NCBI RefSeq assembly: GCF_020165495.1
Contig: NZ_JAIUIE010000015.1
Location: 18,058-82,057, forward strand
Origin: Mesorhizobium sp. BR1-1-16
Lineage (GTDB): Bacteria > Pseudomonadota > Alphaproteobacteria > Rhizobiales > Kaistiaceae
Direction of reading: 5' to 3'
Length of the DNA stretch: 64,000 nt
Part shown: one piece after another, positions 1 through 8,893 of the stretch
Position numbering within the stretch: the stretch's first letter is position 1
Layout: each line of letters opens with the position of its first letter
Translations under genes and position numbers: made by a program
The notes under the pieces: generated by a model
What the model was told of the DNA's origin: nothing
The model's database searches: none
Seen by the model: the letters and a program-made list of their open reading frames with translations, nothing else

Positions 1-2
1 AT

Positions 3-1664
3 ATTGCCGCCGTGCGACGGTCGTTTCGATTGAACGGCACCGCCTATCTCGTTTTGCGCCACGAGGCCGGCTCAACTCTGCGTCAGGCATTGCTGGACGG
101 ATCAATCGACGAGAAACGGCTGACCACGATATTGCGTGCCGTGATGGACGGCTTGGAAACGATGCATCGCGCCTCAATCCTTCATCGCGGCATCACGCCA
201 GACGCCATCATACTCAGCGACAATCGCCGCGACGATGGCGGGGAAGTGCCTGTCATCGTTGACTTCGGCGCCGTTCGTGACATCAGCAAGCCATTTCAAG
301 ACGATAGCCTTGCGGCCGGTTCGGCTGGCTTCGCGCCGCCGGAGCAGTATGGCCCTCTCGATGACGAGGGTCCCTGGACGGATATCTATGCCGTTGGCGC
401 CACGGCCCTCTATTGCATTTGCGGCGAGACGCCGCCCCATTCGCTGGAGAGGGCCCGGGAAGATAGGCTCGTCCCCGCGGTGGAGGCTGGCGCGGGACGG
501 TACAGCGCGCCCTTCCTCGCCCTCATCGACCGTATGCTCCAGCTCGATCGCTTCCAGCGGCCACAAAGCGCCGGCGAAGTCAGCGCCGAACTGGCCGCGA
601 TGCCGCCGATCGGGAACCAGATCGGGCAAGGCATCTTTCCAGCCACGGATCTCCCACGGACCGGCGCGTCCGGAAGCGAGCTTTCAGCGACCGCCATCGC
701 CTCGACGATGCTGCGCGGATCATCGCCTATGCCGCCTTCTGTGGGTCCTGATGACGAGGCAGCGAAGACGGTGCTTCGGGCATGGGAATCCCCCTACGAT
801 CCGCTATCGGACGCGGACGCCTTCATCGCGCCACCGCCGTTGCCACCCGAGCGCCGGCCCCCGCCAGGGCGTCGCGGCATGGGCATGTGGATTTGGCTCT
901 TCCTCGTAGTGCTGGCTGTGCTTGCCGGTCTTGCCTATGCTTATCGCGGTCCTGCTCGCGAAGTCGCTTGCAACCGGCTCGACGCATTCTGTCAGCCGGA
1001 CGATATCGCGTATCATGAGTTTACCGCGTGCACGGCGACGCGGTCGGCTTGCGGCGCGGCCGCCTGCGGGCTCGGCGTCGCTGACAGCTTTGCGAGCAGC
1101 CGCCACCGGGCCGAGGTGGAAAAGCGCATCACCGATGATGTAGCGAGCTGCCTCGACCAGCGGATCGCCGCGTTGCCGCCGCCCGGTGATTGTGCCGCCC
1201 TGCGTTGGCCGCGTCGCTCGGACGTGCGCGCCGAGGCGTCGGCTGTGGATCTCACTGCTGCAATCCTCCGCGGCCGCAAGTCTTGGACGGCGATGATCGC
1301 CGACGATAGCGCCGATCCGACGCAACTCTTACTGCTGGGCGAGTTGTTGCTTGGCCTTGACGGTGCGGCAGACGCCGAGGCGCAGGGTTTCGAAGCGATC
1401 TATGCCTCTGCCTATCGTGGGTTTGTCCCCGCGCTGGCCTGGATGGCGTCCGCTTATGATCCGACGATCACGACCACCGCCCGGCCGGCTGGAATTGACC
1501 TCGATGCCGGAAATGCCATCAGTTACTATCGGAAGCTGGCAAACAACTGCCCTGAGATCGCCGAGCAGGCGACGAAACAGGTTTGCGCCTGGCTTTCGCA
1601 GCAACGCAAGACCGGCAAGTCAGATGTCCTTTGGGTGCTGTCTGCCGAATGTTCAGGGAAGTGA
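3..1664 (+). CDS. Serine/threonine kinase-like membrane protein (probable pseudokinase), 5' end outside window
   Basis: The reading frame is open to the window edge; a GTG at 12 exists, but the residues before it (…AAVRRSF) continue a kinase N-lobe, so the gene starts upstream and the N-lobe lysine is not visible. The C-lobe has the kinase order: catalytic loop (residue 60 counting from the GTG), DFG (84-86), an APE-like APPEQYG near 108. The catalytic loop reads HRGITPDAII instead of HRDxKPxNI: both the proton-acceptor Asp and the metal-binding Asn are replaced. A proline-rich linker leads to one transmembrane helix (about 292-312) and a roughly 240-residue, Cys-rich, presumably periplasmic domain. 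It is followed after 2 bases by a vWA gene and then TagT/TagS/TagR-like genes, so it sits where PpkA sits in type VI secretion loci. I infer a signalling pseudokinase; catalysis by a non-canonical route cannot be excluded. Confidence 0.8.
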   Translation: MAAVRRSFRLNGTAYLVLRHEAGSTLRQALLDGSIDEKRLTTILRAVMDGLETMHRASILHRGITPDAIILSDNRRDDGGEVPVIVDFGAVRDISKPFQDDSLAAGSAGFAPPEQYGPLDDEGPWTDIYAVGATALYCICGETPPHSLERAREDRLVPAVEAGAGRYSAPFLALIDRMLQLDRFQRPQSAGEVSAELAAMPPIGNQIGQGIFPATDLPRTGASGSELSATAIASTMLRGSSPMPPSVGPDDEAAKTVLRAWESPYDPLSDADAFIAPPPLPPERRPPPGRRGMGMWIWLFLVVLAVLAGLAYAYRGPAREVACNRLDAFCQPDDIAYHEFTACTATRSACGAAACGLGVADSFASSRHRAEVEKRITDDVASCLDQRIAALPPPGDCAALRWPRRSDVRAEASAVDLTAAILRGRKSWTAMIADDSADPTQLLLLGELLLGLDGAADAEAQGFEAIYASAYRGFVPALAWMASAYDPTITTTARPAGIDLDAGNAISYYRKLANNCPEIAEQATKQVCAWLSQQRKTGKSDVLWVLSAECSGK

Positions 1665-1666
1665 TC

Positions 1667-3646
1667 ATGTCGAAACGATCGCCCGGCTGCATCGCATGTG
1701 GAAAATCTGCGGGACGTGCCGTTGTCCTGCTGATCAGCTTGGCGATCGCCAGCCTTGCCAGTCTGGCCTCGCACGCCGCCGCAGACACCCGCGAGGCCAT
1801 GCTCGAGCCTGGCAAGCGCACGCTCTACCAACGGGTCATCATAAAGCCGAACGCCGTCGTCACCGATGACTGCGATGTGGACGCGACGTCAGGAACCAAG
1901 CTTCCCGCGTTCTCGATTTACTATGTCTATAGCCGCGATGATCGCTGCGTGGAGATCGGAGCCAACACCAACGGGCTGGCCAAGGGTTTCGTGAAGCGCG
2001 ACATGACGGTCGACTGGATGCAATCGATCGTGGTGGCATTCAACAATCGGGAGGATGCTGGCCGGCAACGACAGCTCCTTTTCAAAGATAAGGAGGCCTT
2101 GCAGCAGGCAACCGATCCGTCCACCGGCGTCGCCGGTCTTGCCGATCTGAGATCAAAGGCCGAGACAGGGACGTTGCAGGACTCCTCGGGCGTGATCGCC
2201 ATCGAGCCAGCCGGTGTCGTGGATATCGAGCAGAACTTCTACGTGATGCCGATCCTCGACTTCCAGTCGGTCTTCCTGACCGATGGCAAAGACGGGAACT
2301 TCCAGCGGCTGAATTTTCTGCGCATTGGCGCCGTTTCGGACGTGCGTTCGCCCGATGCTCCGCCCCGCCCACTCCAGCCTGAGGCGAAACCCACAGCCGC
2401 GCTGGCCTTCATCATCGATACGACCCGCTCGATGCAGCCCTATATCGACCAGGCGACCGATGTCGTTCGGCAGATCCAGTCGAAGCTCAGCGCGGATGAT
2501 GTCGGCGACGACGTCCGCTTCGGCATCATTGGATTTCGTCAGTCCGTCGAGAAGAATCCCGGCGTCGAATACCATGTGAAGACGTTCTTGCCGCTTGGGC
2601 CGCAGTCCGGCGCCCAGGCTTTGCTTGGCGAGTTGACGAAGGTCAACGCCGCGACCATTCCCACGCGCGGCTTTGACGAGGATTCATTCGGGGCCGTACG
2701 CGAAGCGATCGATAAGCTCGACTGGTCCGGCTCGCAGGCACGGATTGCCGTTCTCATCACCGATGCCGGGCCTGCCGAAACCGAAAGCGCGGACTCGCTG
2801 GCTGGCGGCATGGGCGCAGACCAACTGGCCGATCTGGCGCGGCGAAAGGGCATCCGCTTCTTCGTCATGCATCTGCGCACGCCCCCTGGCAGGCAGGATC
2901 ACGATTTTGCCGAGGGTGAATATCGCAAGCTGACGACGGTCGATGGCCACGATGCCTATCTGCCGATCGCCGAAGGCAAGATCAGCGAGTTCGGCCAGCA
3001 GATGCAACAGCTCTGCGACACCATCATCAATCTCATCCACGCGACGGAGAAGGGCGAAGCTCTGCAACCAGTCGATTCGAGCCCGTCGGCGGCGGTCATG
3101 GCGCGTGTCGGGCGGGCGCTTCAACTCGAATATTTCGGGCAGCGCCAGGATGCGACCGTGCCACAGTTCTTCGAGGCGTGGACCACGGACATGTCGCTGG
3201 AGGATCCGTCCGTACCAGCGCTCGACGAACGAGTGATGCTGACGAAGAACCAGCTCTCGTCGCTGGCCGAGGCCCTCAGACCCATCGTCGAGCAGGGCGA
3301 GGCGCCCGGCTCGCAGGCCGATCCGGCGGATTTCTTCCGCCGCGTTCAGGAACTCGCGGCGAGGGCCAATAACGATACCAGGCAGATTTCCGACGGCACG
3401 CCGCTGGGTGAAGTCCTTGGCGAGTATTTGCAGGATCTGCCGTATCGCAGCTATGTTCTAAACTTGACGGGCGCCGATTGGGTTAGCTTCAATCGTCAGA
3501 AGCAGCGCGAGATTCTCTCGATGCTGAAATCGAAGCTTGCCTATTACGAAATGATTCACAGCACTCCATCCAAGTGGATCAAGCTGGACGAGGACGCCGA
3601 CGACGGAGAGGTGGTCACTTTGGTCCCCCTCTTTCAGCTCCCCTAG
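1667..3646 (+). CDS. Exported von Willebrand factor A domain protein (PpkA C-terminal-like)
   Basis: 659 residues from the ATG at 1667, chosen because it has AGGGAAG just upstream, follows the kinase-like gene by 2 bases and gives a signal peptide (basic start, hydrophobic LLISLAIASLASLASHAAA). A longer in-frame start at 1583 lies inside the previous gene. A vWA domain starts near residue 245: the MIDAS motif reads DTTRS (DxTxS form), followed by a conserved Thr region and LITDAGP. The stretch around AFIIDTTRSMQPYID resembles the vWA part of type VI secretion PpkA kinases, which in Pseudomonas is fused to the kinase; here kinase and vWA are separate genes. Probable periplasmic partner of the kinase-like membrane protein. 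Divalent-metal binding is expected from the MIDAS; the ligand is unknown. Confidence 0.82.
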   Translation: MSKRSPGCIACGKSAGRAVVLLISLAIASLASLASHAAADTREAMLEPGKRTLYQRVIIKPNAVVTDDCDVDATSGTKLPAFSIYYVYSRDDRCVEIGANTNGLAKGFVKRDMTVDWMQSIVVAFNNREDAGRQRQLLFKDKEALQQATDPSTGVAGLADLRSKAETGTLQDSSGVIAIEPAGVVDIEQNFYVMPILDFQSVFLTDGKDGNFQRLNFLRIGAVSDVRSPDAPPRPLQPEAKPTAALAFIIDTTRSMQPYIDQATDVVRQIQSKLSADDVGDDVRFGIIGFRQSVEKNPGVEYHVKTFLPLGPQSGAQALLGELTKVNAATIPTRGFDEDSFGAVREAIDKLDWSGSQARIAVLITDAGPAETESADSLAGGMGADQLADLARRKGIRFFVMHLRTPPGRQDHDFAEGEYRKLTTVDGHDAYLPIAEGKISEFGQQMQQLCDTIINLIHATEKGEALQPVDSSPSAAVMARVGRALQLEYFGQRQDATVPQFFEAWTTDMSLEDPSVPALDERVMLTKNQLSSLAEALRPIVEQGEAPGSQADPADFFRRVQELAARANNDTRQISDGTPLGEVLGEYLQDLPYRSYVLNLTGADWVSFNRQKQREILSMLKSKLAYYEMIHSTPSKWIKLDEDADDGEVVTLVPLFQLP

Positions 3647-3661
3647 ATTGACGTAGGCACT

Positions 3662-4384
3662 ATGGCCGAGCTTCGGATCCAGAACGCAGTCAAGGTGCTC
3701 ATGGAGCCGCATCGGCAGTTTCGTCTCGAGATTCGCGAGTTGAAGCTTTCCCCGGGGGACCGGATTGCGATCCTTGGTCCAACCGGATCGGGCAAGACGA
3801 CCGCGATGGATCTGCTGGCGCTCGCCGGGTTACCGACCTCTGCCGACTTGTTCGAACTGAGGGATGAGCGGGGGGGCGTCCTCGACCTCAGGAACATCCG
3901 TTCCGACTCCGCCCTTGCCAAGCTGCGCGCGCGCCATTTTGGCTATGTACTTCAGAGCAACCCGCTTTTCAGTTTCATGACCATCCGCGAAAATTGCGGC
4001 TTGAGCCAGATGGTCTCGGGGCGCGTCGACAGGCCCTTCGTGGATCAGTTGCTCGGCGCGCTCGACCTGGCCGACGCGTCGGAAAGCCGGGTGAGCACGC
4101 TGTCGGTCGGCCAGCGCCAGAAGCTCGCGGTCGGGCGCGCGCTCGCGCATCGTCCGCAGTTTGTGCTGTGCGACGAGCCGACCGCCGCGCTCGACTCAGG
4201 AAGTGCCGATGCGCTCATTGCGATGCTGGTCCGGCTCGCCGGCGCTGCTGGCTCCTGCGTCGTCATCATCACGCATGACCAGGCGCTACCGCGTAAGCAC
4301 GGCTTTGACATCTACCGCATGCATCCGATCACGACGACCATGCGCGGCTCGAGACTCCTGCCGGAAAAGATGCGGTCATCATGA
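3662..4384 (+). CDS. ABC transporter ATPase, TagT/LolD-like
   Basis: 240 residues. Walker A GPTGSGKT at 39-46, signature LSVGQRQK near 147, Walker B VLCDEP near 167-171, and a switch His in ITHD. Size and motifs fit the MacB/LolD class of ATPases that work with FtsX-type permeases rather than substrate importers. The stop overlaps the next start (ATGA), so it is translationally coupled to the permease. In type VI secretion loci the corresponding pair is TagT-TagS, part of the membrane-perturbation sensing branch that acts above PpkA. That role here is inferred from gene order; on sequence alone it could equally be a lipoprotein or mechanotransmission ABC. Confidence 0.85.
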   Translation: MAELRIQNAVKVLMEPHRQFRLEIRELKLSPGDRIAILGPTGSGKTTAMDLLALAGLPTSADLFELRDERGGVLDLRNIRSDSALAKLRARHFGYVLQSNPLFSFMTIRENCGLSQMVSGRVDRPFVDQLLGALDLADASESRVSTLSVGQRQKLAVGRALAHRPQFVLCDEPTAALDSGSADALIAMLVRLAGAAGSCVVIITHDQALPRKHGFDIYRMHPITTTMRGSRLLPEKMRSS

Positions 4385-5550
4385 TCGGGCTTCGTCTCTC
4401 CTTGCAGTTCGTGCGCCGCCGGCCGCTCGCTCTTATCGTTCCAGCGGTAGCCGTGGCTGGCTGTCTGATCCCGATCATGATCATCTGGTCGTTGAAGGCG
4501 GGATATGTCGAGCCGCTCATTACCGAGCTTCAGAGCAATCCGCGCAATCTCGAGGTGCGCCTGCGCGGTGACCGCACGCTCACCGCGGCTGATATCGCCG
4601 CCATGATCAGCCTGCCCGGAATCGGCTATATCGCGCCCACCACCCGTGGACTGGCGTTGCGAGTTTTCGTCGGACGTCCAGGCGAGCTGAGTCAGTCCGA
4701 TGCCTCGCTGCTACCCTCGTCGGCAGGCGACCCGCTTCTGCAGGCATTGGAGCCGCCCGCCGGGGATACGGTCATCGTGACGCGGGATGTCGTTCGCGAC
4801 CTCGGCCTCAAGATCGGTGACATGCTCGAAGTGCGCGCGATCCGGTATGACGCCGGCGATATCTTGCGGATTCCACTCCGCGTGACGGGCGAACTCGCCC
4901 CCGCCACGCTCGCCGGCAGGCGGCTGCTTGTTCAGCAATCGATCATCCTCGATATCGAGGACTTCGTCGACGGATATGCTGTTCCGGCCCACAATGTTGG
5001 GGGACGGCCGCCCTCCGAGCGACCGAGGACATTCGCCAACGCCCGCATCTATGCGGACAAGCTGGAAAGCGTCACGCCGCTCGTGCGGGCACTGGAAGAT
5101 CTCGGCAATGTCCCGGAGTCCGACGAGGCTGCGATTGCCTCGGCACTGGCGCTTCAGAGCGGCACGGCGATGCTGGCGCTGATCTTCGCGTTGACTCTGT
5201 CGATCGGCGCCGCGATCAGTGTCTGGAGTGCGTTGGGACAGGCGTTGATCCCCCAAAAACGTGTCGTCGCCCTTTTCCGCCTGATGGGTGGAACGCGCTT
5301 TGATGTCGTCGCATTTGTGGCCCTCATCGATCTTTGCATCATGCTTTCGGCACTGCTGATCGCCAGCGCGGGATATACTGTCGCCCGCCTGCTGATCGAA
5401 AGCCGCTTCCACATTGAGGTGCACCTTCCGCTGCAACAGGCCATCGCTACCGCTGTAGCGGTCGTGGCGGCCGCTCTCATCATCGGTATGGCGTTTGCGT
5501 ACTCGTTCATGGCTATCGACATGAAGGAAGCATTGTCCAATGAGACATGA
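4381..5550 (+). CDS. FtsX-like ABC permease, TagS-like
   Basis: 389 residues. One hydrophobic helix near the N-terminus (about 19-40), a soluble periplasmic domain of about 210 residues, and three C-terminal helices (about 260-385): the FtsX/MacB fold. It overlaps the ATPase by 4 bases and the next gene by 11, so the three are one operon. In the Tag pathway of Pseudomonas the equivalent TagS works with TagT at the inner membrane. A lipoprotein-releasing function like LolCE is the main alternative, but LolC/E-type loci do not carry a kinase-like gene, a vWA gene and a SUMF1-like gene. Confidence 0.82.
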   Translation: MIGLRLSLQFVRRRPLALIVPAVAVAGCLIPIMIIWSLKAGYVEPLITELQSNPRNLEVRLRGDRTLTAADIAAMISLPGIGYIAPTTRGLALRVFVGRPGELSQSDASLLPSSAGDPLLQALEPPAGDTVIVTRDVVRDLGLKIGDMLEVRAIRYDAGDILRIPLRVTGELAPATLAGRRLLVQQSIILDIEDFVDGYAVPAHNVGGRPPSERPRTFANARIYADKLESVTPLVRALEDLGNVPESDEAAIASALALQSGTAMLALIFALTLSIGAAISVWSALGQALIPQKRVVALFRLMGGTRFDVVAFVALIDLCIMLSALLIASAGYTVARLLIESRFHIEVHLPLQQAIATAVAVVAAALIIGMAFAYSFMAIDMKEALSNET

Positions 5551-7123
5551 ACGCTTCGCCGCCTTTGTTGTCGTCATGCTATCGGCCGTGCCGACATTCG
5601 CCGCGGGTTGGCCGCCTCCCGTCTTCAACCCGCATCCTCTTCCAGATGATTACATCATCCCGTTGCCATGCGAGGGGAGTATGGCTTTCCGGCGGGTCAA
5701 TACCGGCCAAATCGCTCCGTCGGATCCGCGGGCGCCGCTCTATGACGAGAGCTTCATGATGGGTCGCCCCGCGAGCGGCCAGCGGAGCTTCATCGAGAGC
5801 CGGCGGCCGGAATACATCACTGGCGCCGCCGATGACAAGAACGGAACCCGCTACTACCTGATCGGCAAGTACGAAGTCACCGTCGCGCAGTACAAGGCAG
5901 TGATGGCCGCCGACGCCAGCGGCTGTCCCGCGAGTTTCGGCCCCGCCGAAGCCATGCCGCAAACCTCGCTGAGCTGGTATGACGGCATGGAGTTCGGCCG
6001 CCGCCTGAGCAGTTGGCTCTATGCAGATCCACAGCGTCTTGGCGCCATATCGCAGGAAACCGGGCTGACTGATCCCTATATTCGCCTGCCGACCGAGGTG
6101 GAATGGGAGTTTGCAGCGCGCGGGGGCCTGCGTGTTTCCAACACCGAGCGAAGCGACGACCGGTTCCCGATGGGCAGCGGCGGCATCGATGCTTATGCCT
6201 GGACGAATGCTCCGCAATCGGCGCAGGGCAATGCGAAGCCGATCGGTACGCGCCGGCAGAATCCGCTCGGCCTATTCGATGTGTATGGCAACGCGGCAGA
6301 GATCGCCCAGGAGCCGTTTCGCCTCACGCGCGGAGACCGTCTTCATGGCGAGGTCGGTGGGTTCGTCGTTCGTGGCGGTTCGTATCTTGATGATCCGCAG
6401 GTCGTGAATTCGGCGCTCCGCGACGAGTATCCGTTCTTTACTAGCGCGGGCTCGCGAGGCGAGTTCCGCCTAAGAGCGAATGGTATCCGCGTTATCTTTG
6501 GTGCCGCCATCCTCAACCGAGCCGTGGATATCGACGCATTCGAACGCGCGATGGATCATATCAGCAGCGATGCCAATGAAGCCATTGCACCGCTCGCGAC
6601 AGCCGATCTCCAGCGGCTCGCCGCGCATCATGACGGCGACGCGATCGGAGAAGAGCTCAAGTCACTTCAGGGACAGCTCTCATCCGAGCTCATGCAGCGG
6701 CAAGAACTGGAGGGGCGCCTTGTCCGCAGCCTCATCGTCAATGCGGCGCTCATGGCGCGCGAGATGAACCTGACCGCTAAGGTAATGGACGTCTATTTTG
6801 AGTTTTCGCAGGACCAGACATCGACTTCGGAAGAGCGGCGCGTCTATCTCAATAAATTCAACGACAATAAGCTGAATCTCGATTTGTACTCCGATCAATA
6901 TGCGAATATGATCAAGACCTTGAGCAGCGAGTATAACAACGAGGTCAGCCGGCAGGCCCTCGCGGCGAAGCGTGGGCTCATCGAGGCTGGCAATGCGGAG
7001 CTCTCGAACTTCGTGAGCGGTGTCGACCAAAATGTAGGGGCCGAGACCCGCGGAGAGCACGAGAATTCGCAAGCGATCGCGGCTAGCGTACTTGGTCGAG
7101 ATCACACCTGGCTACCTCGATAG
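5540..7123 (+). CDS. Exported SUMF1/FGE-sulfatase-fold protein with C-terminal helical extension, TagR-like
   Basis: 527 residues with a signal peptide (FAAFVVVMLSAVPTFAAG). Formylglycine-generating-enzyme fold from about residue 60 to 315: GKYEVTVAQYKAVM, TSLSWYDGMEF, RLPTEVEWEFAARGG, GLFDVYGNAAEIA and GGFVVRGGSYLDD are classic family blocks. After the RGGS block, where true FGEs have the CRSAxR segment with the active cysteine, this protein reads NSALRDE and has no Cys, so it should not be an FGE. TagR, the periplasmic activator of PpkA, is likewise an FGE-fold protein in this gene neighbourhood. The last 200 residues are predicted mostly helical, with coiled-coil character (for example LQGQLSSELMQRQELEGRL), and have no obvious counterpart in the fold. 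Start overlaps tagS-like by 11 bases. Confidence 0.82.
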   Translation: MRHERFAAFVVVMLSAVPTFAAGWPPPVFNPHPLPDDYIIPLPCEGSMAFRRVNTGQIAPSDPRAPLYDESFMMGRPASGQRSFIESRRPEYITGAADDKNGTRYYLIGKYEVTVAQYKAVMAADASGCPASFGPAEAMPQTSLSWYDGMEFGRRLSSWLYADPQRLGAISQETGLTDPYIRLPTEVEWEFAARGGLRVSNTERSDDRFPMGSGGIDAYAWTNAPQSAQGNAKPIGTRRQNPLGLFDVYGNAAEIAQEPFRLTRGDRLHGEVGGFVVRGGSYLDDPQVVNSALRDEYPFFTSAGSRGEFRLRANGIRVIFGAAILNRAVDIDAFERAMDHISSDANEAIAPLATADLQRLAAHHDGDAIGEELKSLQGQLSSELMQRQELEGRLVRSLIVNAALMAREMNLTAKVMDVYFEFSQDQTSTSEERRVYLNKFNDNKLNLDLYSDQYANMIKTLSSEYNNEVSRQALAAKRGLIEAGNAELSNFVSGVDQNVGAETRGEHENSQAIAASVLGRDHTWLPR

Positions 7124-7453
7124 AGCAGAGCTTCGCCAGCGGTGCTCCAAGGGAATGCAAGATTAGTGTTGTCACGTTCGCGGGTATGAAGGATTCCACG
7201 GTAATTAGTCCCGACTGCTGGACGCGAGATGTCTGCGTGCTTGGATAGTCCGGGGCCGGCTCTGGTAATTATCGCGCGAATTCCATGTCGCGAGGCCTTC
7301 ACACAAAGGACAGAGCGCGGAACTGTTCGATGTCTGGTATAGAATGTGGGTGGCACGTTTTGCCGCGCGGGTGAGTGCCTGTTGGGCTGGTATCCGCCTG
7401 TGGTTTGCTTGATCGGGGTGCTCTGAGTTCTTCAGTCTGCGACGGAGGATTCG
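7124..7453. other. Intergenic region without a supportable gene
   Basis: This 330-base stretch lies between the FGE-fold gene and the first lipoprotein gene. Reading both strands I find no frame with family resemblance or a convincing ribosome-binding site except GGAGG at about 7443 for the downstream gene. A promoter for the lipoprotein genes is likely here, but I cannot point to a clear -35/-10 pair. Base composition is a little less GC-rich than in the flanking genes. Confidence 0.5.
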
Positions 7454-8161
7454 ATGATTTACGACGTACGGCCTGTGCGCGCGATACTGATGGTGGGGCC
7501 CATTCTAGTCAGCCTTCTCGCGGGGTGCCAGTCGACGACGGGTTCATCTGGGGGCGCCAGCTCTGCGGAAGCTGAGCTTCGCCAGATCGAGACGAAACGA
7601 ATTGCCCAGGGCGTCGCCACCGGAGCGGCGACCGGTACAGCGACCGGCCTGGTCCTGTGGGCGATCACGGGCGAGGAAGCCTTTGCGGTCGGTGGTTTGG
7701 GCGCAGGCGCCGCTGCCGGCGGCGGCTATGCGGCGAACGTCAACAAGAAGGCCTCCGCGGAAGCCCGGGCGCAGGACTCGGCCAAGCAGGTTATCGCTCA
7801 GGCCAACGCCAATATCGCATCATACCGCAAGGTTGCGCGCGTCTCAGACCAAGTCGCGGCTGAAGCCAATGCCAAGATCACCAGCCTCAATGCCAAACTT
7901 GCGAAGGGTGAGGTTACGGCGGCCGAATACCGGGTTGAACTTGCAGGAGCCAAGCAGAACATTGCTTCGCTGCAGCGTAATATCACCGACGTCGACAGCG
8001 ACATCAAGCAAGTCAGCCTGACGATCAAGGACGGGGGATCACCCGGCCTTACCTCCGTTCGCTCGCAGCTCGAAGCGGAGAAGGCGCAGCTCACTCAGAA
8101 GAAGGCGAAGCTGGCCGAAGCCTACAGCCGCGCCCCGAGCTCGGTCGGTATTGGCCTTTGA
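7454..8161 (+). CDS. Coiled-coil lipoprotein with glycine-zipper segment
   Basis: 235 residues. Lipobox LLAGC after a hydrophobic signal (ILMVGPILVSLLAGC, Cys at about 25) predicts a membrane-anchored lipoprotein; the +2 residue is Gln, which fits outer-membrane sorting. Residues about 52-90 form a glycine/alanine-rich zipper (GVATGAATGTATG…GLGAGAAAGGG), a segment often found in membrane-associated envelope proteins. The remaining two thirds is a long coiled coil with ANANI, AKITSLNAKLAKG and QLEAEKAQLTQKKAKLAEA. Preceded by GGAGG. Downstream of the Tag-like operon on the same strand, it could fill the place of TagQ (the outer-membrane lipoprotein partner of TagR), but there is no sequence evidence beyond the lipobox. 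Confidence 0.75.
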   Translation: MIYDVRPVRAILMVGPILVSLLAGCQSTTGSSGGASSAEAELRQIETKRIAQGVATGAATGTATGLVLWAITGEEAFAVGGLGAGAAAGGGYAANVNKKASAEARAQDSAKQVIAQANANIASYRKVARVSDQVAAEANAKITSLNAKLAKGEVTAAEYRVELAGAKQNIASLQRNITDVDSDIKQVSLTIKDGGSPGLTSVRSQLEAEKAQLTQKKAKLAEAYSRAPSSVGIGL

Positions 8162-8264
8162 AGGCTTGTGGATACAGGGAGAAGCCGCGTGGCCGTCATC
8201 TGTTTGGCTATTGGGTGCAGGGGGTTCTCGACTGTTGTCGAACCAACGCGGGGAAGAGCGTGAA

Positions 8265-8711
8265 ATGCACGACTGGTTACGCAGCTTTGCAGTCCTAGCG
8301 GGTCTCGCCAGTGCATCCGTGGTTCTGGCGTCCTGCCAGTCGACCTGTTCTGGCGATCCGCGCAAGGACGACTTGTTCTGCGCGCAGGCGGGGTTGTCCA
8401 GCGGGCGCTATTCACAGGAAACAAGCCGGTTGACCGGCGTCGCGAACGATAGCACCACCAAGGCCTCGGCCGCCAAAAGCGAGAGCGAACGCGCACTGCG
8501 TCGCGCCGAATCCTCGCAGGCACGCGCGGCAGAATTGTCCAGCAAACAGGCGGCACAGAACCGCCAGATTTCGGCGTTGCAGTCCCAAGTTGCTGCACTG
8601 CAACGTCAGCTTTCGTCAGCGCGTGCCGCCGGTCGTTCTGCCGAAACGCAAGATCTTGAGGCGCAGATCAAGAAGCTCAAGTCCGACATCGCGCAGCTCG
8701 GCGGCCTTTGA
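8265..8711 (+). CDS. Small coiled-coil lipoprotein
   Basis: 148 residues from the ATG at 8265. The frame is open upstream to 8151, but this start places the signal peptide at the N-terminus: WLRSFAVLAGLASASVVLASC, a lipobox ending at Cys (about residue 24) followed by Gln-Ser, as in the preceding lipoprotein (both read CQST). Mature part: a short Cys-containing segment (CSGDPRKDDLFCAQ) that could form a disulphide, then a regular heptad coiled coil (ISALQSQVAALQRQLSSA, EAQIKKLKSDIAQL). Only about 100 bases separate it from the first lipoprotein, so the pair is likely co-transcribed. Function unknown; probably an envelope partner of the module upstream. Confidence 0.72.
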   Translation: MHDWLRSFAVLAGLASASVVLASCQSTCSGDPRKDDLFCAQAGLSSGRYSQETSRLTGVANDSTTKASAAKSESERALRRAESSQARAAELSSKQAAQNRQISALQSQVAALQRQLSSARAAGRSAETQDLEAQIKKLKSDIAQLGGL

Positions 8712-8727
8712 CATCATGAAAGGCCGC
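8701..8727 (+). terminator. Hairpin overlapping the lipoprotein stop codon
   Basis: GCGGCCTTT (8701-8709) and AAAGGCCGC (8719-8727) form a perfect 9-bp stem with a 9-base loop that contains most of the TGA stop. No long T-run follows, so termination may be weak or factor-assisted. Confidence 0.5.
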
Positions 8728-8893
8728 GGCGCGCAGCACCTATACTGCTTAAGAAGTATGATGCCAATGGGCAACACGATAGAAGCATCATGAAATGTAC
8801 ACTCTGAAAATGTCCATCCTGTCGCTTGAGTGTCGCACGCGAGGTTTGATCGTGGCATATTGCGAATGAATGAGGATGGTGGGGGGATTGCAA

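Noticed and set aside
7102..7356. 84-codon minus-strand frame in the gap after the FGE-fold gene
   Set aside because: No family resemblance, no ribosome-binding site, and it runs into the 3' end of the upstream gene.
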